A stretch of 54,424 nucleotides of DNA, taken from JAKAGZ01 sp964595355 (lineage in GTDB: Bacteria; Bacteroidota; Ignavibacteria; Ignavibacteriales; Ignavibacteriaceae). Under the pieces are notes generated by a model that was not told the DNA's origin, did no database searches, and was given only the letters and a program-made list of their open reading frames with translations. The stretch is from assembly GCA_964595355.1 (NCBI GenBank), contig CAZQQD010000008.1, forward strand, positions 1 to 54,424, in the 5' to 3' direction. Both the position numbers and the translations under genes were made by a program. Positions 40,820-49,629 of this stretch are shown here, piece after piece (within the stretch, counting starts at the first letter, position 1; the number at the start of each line of letters is the position of its first letter).

Positions 40820-42109
40820 ATGGGCGGAAAAGCAATTTTGTTTTTGGTCATAGGTTTCAGTACTATATTCTTAATTATGGAAAAAAATATCGGTACTGCA
40901 TCAAATCGTGCTGTTGATAATATGTCAAGCTATTATACAAAGATGAATGTACATAATATTGCTGTCAGTGGAGCAAATGTCGGGGCAAATCAAATTTTTC
41001 TTGACCCAACCTGGACTGCCGGATTTAATAACGTGTCTTTCGCAGGAGGGGCTTATACTGTAACTGTAGATATTATTAACGCATTTAAAAATATAAGAAG
41101 AATAACCTCAATTGGGTACTACAACGGTTATGCTGACACAGTACAGGTAACACTTCAACCCAGCAGTTTTTCTAAATTTGCTTATTATTCAGTAAATGAA
41201 GGCGGCATTATTTATTGGGTTACCGGCGACACCGTGTGGGGACCACTTCATACTCAGGACAAATTACATATACAGGGAGACCCTGTGTTTAATGGGAAAG
41301 TTACATCTAAAAACGGAATAGTTGAAGTGGGTTATTCAAACCCACAGTTTAACGCAGGGTATCAAAATGGGGTTGATATGCCGATCCCTGGTGTTGGAAC
41401 GGCTAATTTAAAAACGATGGCAGATAACGGCGGCGGAGATTTTACCGGTCACGATACTGTTTATATCGCTTTCGCAGGTGACAGCTTAAAATATAAATAT
41501 TCTTATAGTGATAACTACACCTCGGTTTTAGCATCTACGTTTGCACCAAATGGGGCTATTTTTGCTTCAGGTGCTGTACTTAGAATGCAGGGAACCGTAA
41601 AGGGACAATATTCAATTGGCGCTTCCCAAGAAACTAAAACTGTTACTACAACCACTACAACCAAAAAGGGGAAAACTAAAACAAAGACATCCACTTATAC
41701 AGTGGGTGGAGATATCTATCTAGATGGAGATATTATATATAATACTGACCCTGTCTCTAATCCAAATTCTACTGATCTTTTAGGTATAGTTGCGCAAAAT
41801 AATGTTCTTATTACAGATAATCCTACAAACAATTCCGATATAAAAATTCAGGCAGCAATTTATGCAGAAACCGGGGGATTTGGCGCTGAAAATTATGATA
41901 CAAGGCCTATATCAGGCACAATAGACATACGTGGAGGAATAACACAAAACACAAGATTGCCCGTAGGGACTTTTAAAACAAGTGGAATAAACAACTATAT
42001 TGTCTCAGGCTTCCAAAAAAACTACAGGTATGATGATCGCCTGATGGTTGCTTCCCCTCCGGGATTCCCAAACACAGGTATGTTCGAAATAGTTTCTTGG
42101 TATGAGTGA
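40820..42109 (+). CDS. Large pilin-like protein C2 (PilX/DUF4900-like), complete copy
   Basis: A 429-residue protein and tandem paralogue of C1. MGGKAILFLVIG and a hydrophobic helix to about residue 20 are followed by a polar helix, then a long beta-rich region (about 75-429). Sections QDKLHIQGDPVFNGKV and GGDIYLDGDIIYNTD look like repeated beta-solenoid turns, as in DUF4900/polymer-forming envelope proteins. A basic Thr/Lys hairpin (about 285-305) sits between them. The end is EIVSWYE. The two copies share about 85% of bases in the first 120 nt with many synonymous changes, so the duplication is not very recent. Its role is probably a tip or minor structural subunit. Confidence 0.75.
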   Translation: MGGKAILFLVIGFSTIFLIMEKNIGTASNRAVDNMSSYYTKMNVHNIAVSGANVGANQIFLDPTWTAGFNNVSFAGGAYTVTVDIINAFKNIRRITSIGYYNGYADTVQVTLQPSSFSKFAYYSVNEGGIIYWVTGDTVWGPLHTQDKLHIQGDPVFNGKVTSKNGIVEVGYSNPQFNAGYQNGVDMPIPGVGTANLKTMADNGGGDFTGHDTVYIAFAGDSLKYKYSYSDNYTSVLASTFAPNGAIFASGAVLRMQGTVKGQYSIGASQETKTVTTTTTTKKGKTKTKTSTYTVGGDIYLDGDIIYNTDPVSNPNSTDLLGIVAQNNVLITDNPTNNSDIKIQAAIYAETGGFGAENYDTRPISGTIDIRGGITQNTRLPVGTFKTSGINNYIVSGFQKNYRYDDRLMVASPPGFPNTGMFEIVSWYE

Positions 42110-42112
42110 TGC

Positions 42113-44008
42113 TTAATTATTAAATATCACTGTAAAAGTTGAACCTTTATCTTTTTCGCTTTCAACCTTAATTAAAGCATTATTAATCTCTACATATTTT
42201 TTAACGAGCGCAAGGCCAAGACCATTTCCTTCAAACTCTCTTTTCTGGCCAACTACTTCTTGAGAAAAGGGGTTAAACAATCTTTCAAGATATTCTTTCG
42301 ACATCCCAATTCCCGTATCCTTAATCTCTACAAAGACCTTATCGGTTTTGAATACAACAACATCAACCCGACCCTGTCTGGTGTATTTTATAGCATTTGA
42401 AATTAAATTCTGAAATATTTGTTCAAATGTATATTTATCTGCTTTAAGTTGCACATCTTCAAGATGAGTTTGAAATTCAAGGCCTATGTTTTTTTCCAAA
42501 CATAGCGGTTTAAACTCTTCCACTAAGTTTCTAAGTTCATCATTAAGCATAAGAGTCTCGAACTGCGGCTCGTATTTTCCAGTTTGAACAGCAGACATAT
42601 TTAAAATCAAATCTATTGTTCGCATTAATCTTTTACCCGCACTCTTAACTGAATCTACAACCAGCCGTGAATCTGTATCCAAATACTCCTTAACTTCCTC
42701 TTCAAAAATAGAAGATGCTGCCAGAATAACATTAAGCGGCGTTCTTATTTCATGCGACATTTGTGCAAGAAATGCACTTTTCATCATGTCCGATTCTTCC
42801 GCTTTCTCTTTAGCGATAAGCAGGTCTCTTTGCATTTTGTTCTGTTCTGTAATGTCTATAACCTGTTCAATAAATAATGCTGGTTCTTCTTTTTCATCTT
42901 TATATAAAGTAGTCCGAACTATAACTTCTATTATACTACCACCTTTTGTAACAAATCTTTTCTCAAATGTTTTATTATCCATTTTACCGTTTAAGAAATC
43001 GCGATATATTTTCTTATCTTTTTCTCTGTCTTCATAGTAGGTTAAAGATTCGGTTGTCATGTCTAACAGTTCACCTGTGTTATATCCCAACGTGTTCTCA
43101 AAGGCTTTATTAACTTTTTGAATATCCCTGCCCGGTGTTGTAATAACCATACCTATTGGGGCAATGTTAAAAAGTAACCGAAATTGTTCTTCACTTTTTT
43201 TTAACGAGGCCTCCGCAATTCTTCTCTGGTTAATCTCTAAATTCAGTTCCCCAAGTTTATCTCTAAAGGCAGTTTTTAATTTATTATTTAAGTGGATTAC
43301 CTGAGAATTCGACTCTTCAAGTTTTTCGGCGATGCTATTAAACGAACTTGCAATAAAAGAAAATTCATCTTTTCGTTTTGTTTTAATCCGTTGAGTATAA
43401 TCCCCTTCAGCTATTTTTTTTGCTCCGTTTAATATGGGTCCGAAAGGTCTGGTTATCAATACACTTATCAAAAAAACAAAAAGGAAAGCACCACCTAAAA
43501 CTATAATACTTATATAACCATATTCTTTCCTTGCTGATCTTTCACTTTCTATAAATTCTCTTTTGGAAAATCCGAAAGATATACTCCCGAGGTATTGTTT
43601 GCTTTGTAAAACAGGGGTAACAACGTTAGTTAAAGTATCTTCTTCATTGATATAATCACTATACTTATTAATTTGTGAATATCCCTTCTTTAATGCCAGT
43701 GCATAATTTATCCTATTTCTTATTTTACCGGTTGAATCAGCCACCACAAGGTAAGCAACATTATTGTGCTGTAAAATTCTTTCCAAGCCATTTTCAAATT
43801 CAAGCCTATCTTTTGTCTCAAGGTATATTTCTGCAATATTTAGTAACTTTTGTTTCAGTAAATTTACCTGCCTTTTCTCGATTTCTTTATCGTTTTTAAG
43901 AGTGTGGTTATAGGAGTAGTAATAAAAAACCACAGACATGACTGCTATGATAGCAGTTACAGAAAGGATTAATTTATATTTTATTGGTCTTAGCCTTGCC
44001 CTCGGCAT
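42113..44008 (-). CDS. Membrane histidine kinase (HAMP-PAS-kinase)
   Basis: A 631-residue kinase. Membrane segments at about 12-30 and 170-190 enclose a periplasmic sensor. Then HAMP (about 190-245), a coiled coil, a PAS domain with PAC (about 275-395) and the kinase core with His419 in SHEIRTPLN and ATPase motifs DTGIGMS and GNGLGLAL. No receiver is attached and no regulator gene is adjacent, so its partner may be one of the orphan receivers in the pilus operon. Its stop lies 3 nt from the stop of the convergent pilin-like gene C2. Confidence 0.9.
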   Translation of the reverse strand: MPRARLRPIKYKLILSVTAIIAVMSVVFYYYSYNHTLKNDKEIEKRQVNLLKQKLLNIAEIYLETKDRLEFENGLERILQHNNVAYLVVADSTGKIRNRINYALALKKGYSQINKYSDYINEEDTLTNVVTPVLQSKQYLGSISFGFSKREFIESERSARKEYGYISIIVLGGAFLFVFLISVLITRPFGPILNGAKKIAEGDYTQRIKTKRKDEFSFIASSFNSIAEKLEESNSQVIHLNNKLKTAFRDKLGELNLEINQRRIAEASLKKSEEQFRLLFNIAPIGMVITTPGRDIQKVNKAFENTLGYNTGELLDMTTESLTYYEDREKDKKIYRDFLNGKMDNKTFEKRFVTKGGSIIEVIVRTTLYKDEKEEPALFIEQVIDITEQNKMQRDLLIAKEKAEESDMMKSAFLAQMSHEIRTPLNVILAASSIFEEEVKEYLDTDSRLVVDSVKSAGKRLMRTIDLILNMSAVQTGKYEPQFETLMLNDELRNLVEEFKPLCLEKNIGLEFQTHLEDVQLKADKYTFEQIFQNLISNAIKYTRQGRVDVVVFKTDKVFVEIKDTGIGMSKEYLERLFNPFSQEVVGQKREFEGNGLGLALVKKYVEINNALIKVESEKDKGSTFTVIFNN

Positions 44009-44068
44009 ATTTAGTCCAACCCCAAATGTTTCAAACTAAAATAATAAAATCAAAACTATAAAACATTG

Positions 44069-45838
44069 TTATTGTCTGATCTTTAAATGTAATTCTTTTA
44101 ATTGCTCTTCACTAACGTTGGAAGGTGAATCATCCATCAGCGAAATCGCGCTTGCTGTTTTAGGAAAGGCTATTACTTCACGTATTGAACTTTCTCCTGC
44201 AAAAATCATTGCCATTCTGTCAAATCCAAATGCAATTCCACCATGCGGCGGAGCACCATATTTAAATGCATTCATCAGGAAACCAAATTTTTGCCCGGCC
44301 TCTTCTTCAGAAATTCCTAGTACCTTAAACATTTTTGCCTGAAGGTCCGCATTATGAATCCTGATGCTTCCACCTGCGATTTCACTCCCGTTTAATACAA
44401 GATCATACGCGCGTGCTTTTACTTCTCCTGGGTTAGTTTCCATCAAACATATATCTTCAAGTCTTGGCGATGTGAATGGATGGTGCATAGCAAAAAATCT
44501 TTTTGATTCATCATCCCATTCAAACAACGGGAAATCAGTCACCCACAGCAATTTAGGTTCCGCTTCTTTTTTGATTAAATCCAATCGTCTTGCCATTTCC
44601 AAACGAAGATTCCCCATAATAGAAAGTGTTTTCAGTCTCGGCCCGGTAATAATAAAAATTAAATCGCCCGGTTTTGCATTTAATAGCTCAACAAGTTTTT
44701 TCTTTTCTTCATCACTAAAAAATTTAGCAACCGGCGCTTCAAGCCCGGATTCTTTAACACGCATCCAGATAAGTCCACCCGCCCCCCATTTTTTAACTGT
44801 GTCTGTTAAAACATCAAGCTGATTTCTGGTGTACTCACCGCAACCAGCCGCAACTATTCCAGTCACAATTCCGTTATTTTCTATTTGGTCCCTGAATACT
44901 TTAAAACCAGAATTCTTAAATAATTCATTAAGGGATACCATTGGTAAATCGAATCTCGTATCAGGTTTATCGCTTCCGTATTTTTCCATCGTTTCATCAA
45001 AAGTGAATCGTGGAATAGGAAGTTTTAAATCTTTGTTCCCGATTTCTTTATATAGAACCTTCATTAATCCTTCAACAACTTCGAATATATTTTCCTGATC
45101 TACAAAAGACATTTCAACATCTATTTGTGTAAACTCAGGTTGTCTGTCTGCGCGAAGATCTTCGTCTCTGAAACATTTTACGATCTGGAAATATCTGTCA
45201 AAACCGGAAACCATTAATAACTGTTTATACTGCTGGGGCGATTGAGGAAGAGCATAAAATTTTCCTTTGTGAATTCTACTTGGCACAAGATAATCCCTTG
45301 CTCCCTCAGGGGTACTTTTCATTAGTACCGGTGTTTCTATTTCAACAAAATTATTTTCATCAAAATATTTTCTGGTGATTTGGTACATTCGGTGACGCAA
45401 AATAAGATTATTCTGAACTTTTGGACGACGTAGGTCAAGATAACGGTATTTAAGCCGAAGGTCTTCCCCCGCATCTGTTTCATCTTTGATTTGAAAAGGC
45501 GGCGTTTTTGCCTCATTTAAAATGATTAACTTATTCACCATTACATCGACAGCACCCGTAGGCAGCTCGGGATTATCAGTATCATCCGGTCTTTTTCGAA
45601 CTTTTCCTTCAATGGAAATAACAAATTCATTTCTTAATATATTTGCTTGTTGATGTGCTTCTTTATCAAATGTTGGTTCAAAAACAACCTGGGTAATACC
45701 GTATCTGTCTCTAAGATCTATAAATATTACCCCGCCAAGATCTCGCCTTCTATCGACCCAGCCATTTAACACTACATATTCGCCAATATTTGTTTCACGC
45801 AGTTCACCACAAGTATGTGTTCTGGTTCTAAAGCTCAT
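44069..45838 (-). CDS. aspS: Aspartyl-tRNA synthetase
   Basis: A 589-residue class II synthetase of the bacterial type, at the usual length of about 590. The OB-fold anticodon-binding domain (1-110, with VVLNGWVDRRRDLGGV), motif 2 FRDEDLRADRQPEFTQID, the GAD insertion domain (about 290-420) and motif 3 GIAFGFDRMAM are all present. It charges tRNA-Asp; whether it also mischarges tRNA-Asn cannot be told from sequence alone. It is a single gene convergent to nothing and divergent from the phosphorylase gene. Confidence 0.97.
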   Translation of the reverse strand: MSFRTRTHTCGELRETNIGEYVVLNGWVDRRRDLGGVIFIDLRDRYGITQVVFEPTFDKEAHQQANILRNEFVISIEGKVRKRPDDTDNPELPTGAVDVMVNKLIILNEAKTPPFQIKDETDAGEDLRLKYRYLDLRRPKVQNNLILRHRMYQITRKYFDENNFVEIETPVLMKSTPEGARDYLVPSRIHKGKFYALPQSPQQYKQLLMVSGFDRYFQIVKCFRDEDLRADRQPEFTQIDVEMSFVDQENIFEVVEGLMKVLYKEIGNKDLKLPIPRFTFDETMEKYGSDKPDTRFDLPMVSLNELFKNSGFKVFRDQIENNGIVTGIVAAGCGEYTRNQLDVLTDTVKKWGAGGLIWMRVKESGLEAPVAKFFSDEEKKKLVELLNAKPGDLIFIITGPRLKTLSIMGNLRLEMARRLDLIKKEAEPKLLWVTDFPLFEWDDESKRFFAMHHPFTSPRLEDICLMETNPGEVKARAYDLVLNGSEIAGGSIRIHNADLQAKMFKVLGISEEEAGQKFGFLMNAFKYGAPPHGGIAFGFDRMAMIFAGESSIREVIAFPKTASAISLMDDSPSNVSEEQLKELHLKIRQ

Positions 45839-45977
45839 CTCTGTAAATAATCTCCCGAATCAATTTTAAAGTGTAAAAATAAGGAAAAAATGACAAAGAA
45901 CACGTATTCGTTTCACAATTTCAAGCTGGTTCTGTATAGCTTTAACTAATTGGCAGTCAATTGTTGGATTTTTCTGT

Positions 45978-45985
45978 TAAATTTG
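45978..45985 (+). promoter_or_regulatory. Candidate -7 element of the nucleoside phosphorylase gene
   Basis: TAAATTTG matches the Bacteroidota -7 consensus TAnnTTTG, 35 nt before the ATG at 46020. No -33 element has ideal spacing (TTG at 25 nt or 14 nt), so support is partial. Confidence 0.4.
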
Positions 45986-46019
45986 TAAAACGATTAATCA
46001 TATAATTCGGAATATAGAA

Positions 46020-47324
46020 ATGAACCCTGTCGAACTCATAAGAAGAAAAAGAAATGGTGAAATTCTTACAACTGACGAAATTAACTTTTTAATTCAAGGT
46101 TACACTAAAAACAAAATTCCGGATTATCAATTCTCGGCTCTTCTGATGGCCATTTTCCTGAAAGGAATGACAACAGAAGAAACAGCAGCACTTACTGAAG
46201 CTATGCTTCACAGTGGAAAAGTAATAAATCTTGATTCCATCAAAGGAGTTAAAGTTGACAAACATTCAACAGGCGGAGTTGGTGATAAGACTTCACTAAT
46301 CCTTGCGCCAATTGTGGCGGCAGCGGGAGTAAATGTCCCGATGATCTCCGGACGTGGGCTTGGACATACCGGTGGAACTCTTGATAAACTGGAATCTATC
46401 CCGGGATTTAGAACCGATCTTACTTTAACAGAATATAAAAAAGTATTAAGAAAATGTGGCGTTGTTTTAATCGGGCAGACAAAGAATATCGCTCCTGCAG
46501 ATAAATTAATTTATGCTCTACGAGATGTAACTGCTACGGTCGAATCCATCCCATTGATAACTGCAAGCATAATGAGCAAGAAATTAGCAGAAGGAATTGA
46601 TGGGCTTGTTCTTGATGTAAAAACCGGAAGTGGAGCTTTTATGCGTGAAACATCTGACGCAATCGATCTCGCAAATTCATTAATAAACACCGCAAAAGCA
46701 TTTAATAAAAAAGTAATCGGGTTTATCACAGATATGAATCAACCTCTCGGTAATTATATCGGAAACTGGCTTGAAGTTTATGAATCGGTAAAAATATTAA
46801 AAGATGAAAGCAGGGGTGATTTGTTCGAACTTAGCACAAATTTATCCGGTGCCATGATTTACCTGGGGGGTAAAGCTTCTTCAATAAACGAAGGGGTTGA
46901 AATCTCACAATCTTTAATCAACAACGGTAAAGCATTTGAAAAGTTTTGTGAAATAGTAAAAGCACAGGGCGGAAAAGTTAGATACATTGACAATCCCGAA
47001 AAATATCCAAAATCTAAGGTTATAGAAAAAGTTTATTCAAAAAACTCTGGATACATTAATAAGATAGACACCTTTGCTCTTGGGATGGCTGCACTTGAGT
47101 TGGGAGCCGGAAGAATGAAAAAAGAAGATAAAATCGAGCCGAAAGCAGGAATAATTTTTTATCCAAAGATCGGAGATAAAATAAGGAAAGGAGATTTAAT
47201 TGCTGAGCTTCGGTGTGAATCTGCAAAAAAAATTACGTTTGTAAAACAAAAATTGTATGATATTATAGAGTTTAGTGACACTGAGGCATCAAAACCCGAA
47301 CTAATAAAAAGAATAATAAACTGA
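46020..47324 (+). CDS. Pyrimidine-nucleoside phosphorylase (or thymidine phosphorylase)
   Basis: A 434-residue enzyme of the nucleoside phosphorylase family II. The phosphate-binding KHSTGGVGDKTS near residue 81 and the SGRGLGHTGGTLDKLESIPG signature near residue 115 are diagnostic. An N-terminal helical domain and the C-terminal barrel-sandwich domain are both present. It splits pyrimidine (deoxy)nucleosides into base and sugar 1-phosphate. Length fits both PyNP (pdp) and DeoA; the two cannot be told apart here, so no symbol is given. Confidence 0.93.
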   Translation: MNPVELIRRKRNGEILTTDEINFLIQGYTKNKIPDYQFSALLMAIFLKGMTTEETAALTEAMLHSGKVINLDSIKGVKVDKHSTGGVGDKTSLILAPIVAAAGVNVPMISGRGLGHTGGTLDKLESIPGFRTDLTLTEYKKVLRKCGVVLIGQTKNIAPADKLIYALRDVTATVESIPLITASIMSKKLAEGIDGLVLDVKTGSGAFMRETSDAIDLANSLINTAKAFNKKVIGFITDMNQPLGNYIGNWLEVYESVKILKDESRGDLFELSTNLSGAMIYLGGKASSINEGVEISQSLINNGKAFEKFCEIVKAQGGKVRYIDNPEKYPKSKVIEKVYSKNSGYINKIDTFALGMAALELGAGRMKKEDKIEPKAGIIFYPKIGDKIRKGDLIAELRCESAKKITFVKQKLYDIIEFSDTEASKPELIKRIIN

Positions 47325-47426
47325 CAGGTGGTCGTGGAATCAAAGCATACCCACTTTGAAAATTAAGTTTTTCCACTTTTTATTCACAAAAAACACATTT
47401 TCTAAACAAAAATACTTACAACAATG

Positions 47427-47496
47427 TTTGACTAATGGGTCAATTTTTCATTGCGCTTATAGCCTCCTTTTCTTAATTTTGTACTGATTAGTCAAA
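47427..47496 (+). promoter_or_regulatory. Heme operon promoter with TTTGACTAAT palindromes (candidate operator)
   Basis: TTG (47451) and TAATTTTG (47474-47481) form a Bacteroidota promoter with a 20-nt spacer, 29 nt before hemX. TTTGACTAAT (47427-47436) and its exact complement ATTAGTCAAA (47487-47496) flank it, and TTGAC-N6-GTCAA (47428-47443) gives a second, tight palindrome. One arm overlaps the expected transcription start. A repressor bound here would block the operon; the TetR-HemD fusion inside the operon is the obvious candidate. Confidence 0.6.
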
Positions 47497-47509
47497 GTGG
47501 ATTATTATT

Positions 47510-48334
47510 ATGGTCAATTTTATCGATTTTCTCAACTGGCTGCTTCCGGTATTTTATATCGTAACTTTTTCTATTTATTCTTACGATTTTATGACAGGAA
47601 AAAAGGAATTAGCCAATTCAAAAAGACTTTTTCTTTTTATCACGCTGCTTTTTCATGCATTATATTTAATAGTAAGAACCATTTATTTTGGTCATCCGCC
47701 AATTACAAATGTTTTTGAAATTTTTACCGTCCTGGCTTTTGCAATAAGCTTCTCATATTTCATTCTAGAACTTGTAACCGACATAAGGGGAACAGGTCCT
47801 TTTATAATAATTATTTCGATTTTATTTCAAATTATTTCTTCAATTGAAATAGAACATATTGTAACGGTTAAAGATGTATTAAAAAGTAATTTGCTAGGGA
47901 TTCACGTTTTCAGTGCTCTGGTCGGCTATTCCGGAATAACTATCTCTGCGGTTTACGGTTTTCTTTACCTGATGCTTTACAAGGAAATAAAATTAAATCA
48001 ATTCGGATTAATTTTTAATCGTCTCCCTAATCTTGAAATTCTTGAAAGGCTGAGCTTTTCATCAGCAGTGATCGGGTTTGTGCTTTTAACCTGCGCAATC
48101 GTGATCGGCATTATATGGTTACCCAGAGCATTTCCCAATTTCTCTTATGCAGATCCAAAATTAATAGGAACTTCTATTGTCTGGATTCTTTATGGAATAG
48201 GAATTACAAGCAAACTGCTCGGAAAGTGGCGCGGAAAAAAAGTGGTTATTTTTTCGATTATTGGTTTTGTGATAGCCATTCTTTCAACAATGTTGAGTAA
48301 CTTTTTGTCAGTAAGCTTTCACTCATTCTATTGA
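47510..48334 (+). CDS. hemX: HemX/CcsA-like heme-pathway membrane protein
   Basis: A 274-residue protein with about eight membrane segments, related to cytochrome c assembly protein CcsA. The tryptophan-rich WGxxWxWD heme motif of true CcsA is not conserved: the equivalent stretch reads PRAFPNFSYADPK, with only the DPK retained. This is the pattern of HemX, which lies directly upstream of hemA in many bacteria and influences the amount of HemA. The hemA start is only 6 nt after its stop, supporting that role. Confidence 0.85.
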   Translation: MVNFIDFLNWLLPVFYIVTFSIYSYDFMTGKKELANSKRLFLFITLLFHALYLIVRTIYFGHPPITNVFEIFTVLAFAISFSYFILELVTDIRGTGPFIIIISILFQIISSIEIEHIVTVKDVLKSNLLGIHVFSALVGYSGITISAVYGFLYLMLYKEIKLNQFGLIFNRLPNLEILERLSFSSAVIGFVLLTCAIVIGIIWLPRAFPNFSYADPKLIGTSIVWILYGIGITSKLLGKWRGKKVVIFSIIGFVIAILSTMLSNFLSVSFHSFY

Positions 48335-48340
48335 TTTGTT

Positions 48341-49627
48341 ATGAATCTATTAGCGGTCTCAATAAATCACCGAACTGCACCTGTCGAACTAAGGGAGGCC
48401 TTATACCTCGGCAACGAAGATATCAAAAGCTTGATTAGTTCGGCAAAAGAAAAACTTCTCGTCGAAGGTGTTGTGCTTTGCACCTGTAACAGAACCGAAG
48501 TCTATGGATTTCCTTTTGATAAAAACATTGGCCATAATGATCTGCAAAATTTTGTAATCGAAAAAAAATCATCTTTTAATATAAATCCTGAACACTTTCA
48601 AAGTTTCCTCTCGCGGGAGGCAGTCAAACATTTATTTAGCGTTATTACCGGAATAGATTCGTTACTCATTGGCGATAACCAAGTCTTCAAGCAAGTGAAA
48701 GATTCATTCCAGCTTTCTGAAGAAATGTCATTTGCAGGTTTCTTAATGAAACGTATTTTTGACTTTGCTTTGACTGCCGGTAAACGCGCTCTAACAGAAA
48801 CTGAAATTAGTGAAGGGGCAGTAACTGTCAGTTATGCTGCCGTACAATTAATTGAAAAAATATTTTCCTCGCTAAACAAAAAATCGGCACTTGTTATTGG
48901 TGCCGGTGAAACCGGCGAACTTGCCGCCAAACATCTTCAGGATAGAGGAATTTCGCACCTGACAATTACAAATAGGACCATTGAAAAAGCTGAAAAACTT
49001 GCACAATCGCTAAATTCAAAAATTATTCCCTTCACAAATTTTAAAGAACATTTACACGAATTTGATATAGTGATAAGTGCAACAAGTTCTCCTGATTTAA
49101 TTTTAACAAAATCAGATATTAAATCAGCCATCAAGAAAAGAAACTATGCATCCCTGGTTCTGATGGATATAGCTGTACCTAGAGATATCGACCCTGATTC
49201 AAAAAACATTGACTATGTTTTTTATCATGACATTGATTCCTTAAATATTATTGTTGAACAAAACCTCACTAAAAGAAGGACTGAGATTCCAAAAGTTGAA
49301 AAAATAATTGATGAAGAAGTTGATAATTTATTCAATTGGTACAATTCTCTGCAAGCTGCGCCGACCATAAAAAATTTAAGAGATCACTTTGAAAACATCC
49401 GCCTCGAAGAAATTGAAAAAAACAAGAATAAATTTTCTTCTGAAGACCAGGAAAAATTAGAAATTGTTACAAAAAGAATAATAAATAAAATTCTTCATCA
49501 ACCTACTATTGAATTAAGAAAATCGGCAGAGGCAGGAGAGAACACGATTGAATCTGCAGCACGCATAGGGATATTACGTCAATTATTCGGTATTGATAAC
49601 AACAGGCAGGACGAAGAAAAAAAATAA
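48341..49627 (+). CDS. hemA: Glutamyl-tRNA reductase
   Basis: A 428-residue enzyme. The catalytic Cys49 lies in CTCNRTEVYG, the substrate-binding GIDSLLIGDNQ follows, the NADPH domain has VIGAGETGELAA, and the C-terminal dimerisation helices (about 330-420) are complete. It reduces glutamate on tRNA-Glu to glutamate-1-semialdehyde, the first committed step of C5-pathway tetrapyrrole synthesis. It is preceded by hemX and followed by hemC after 2 nt, so translational coupling is likely. HemL and HemB are not in this window. Confidence 0.97.
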   Translation: MNLLAVSINHRTAPVELREALYLGNEDIKSLISSAKEKLLVEGVVLCTCNRTEVYGFPFDKNIGHNDLQNFVIEKKSSFNINPEHFQSFLSREAVKHLFSVITGIDSLLIGDNQVFKQVKDSFQLSEEMSFAGFLMKRIFDFALTAGKRALTETEISEGAVTVSYAAVQLIEKIFSSLNKKSALVIGAGETGELAAKHLQDRGISHLTITNRTIEKAEKLAQSLNSKIIPFTNFKEHLHEFDIVISATSSPDLILTKSDIKSAIKKRNYASLVLMDIAVPRDIDPDSKNIDYVFYHDIDSLNIIVEQNLTKRRTEIPKVEKIIDEEVDNLFNWYNSLQAAPTIKNLRDHFENIRLEEIEKNKNKFSSEDQEKLEIVTKRIINKILHQPTIELRKSAEAGENTIESAARIGILRQLFGIDNNRQDEEKK

Positions 49628-49629
49628 TT

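Noticed and set aside
48100..48160. hemX as a true cytochrome c assembly CcsA
   Set aside because: The WGxxWxWD heme-handling motif is not conserved and the gene sits directly before hemA, as HemX does.
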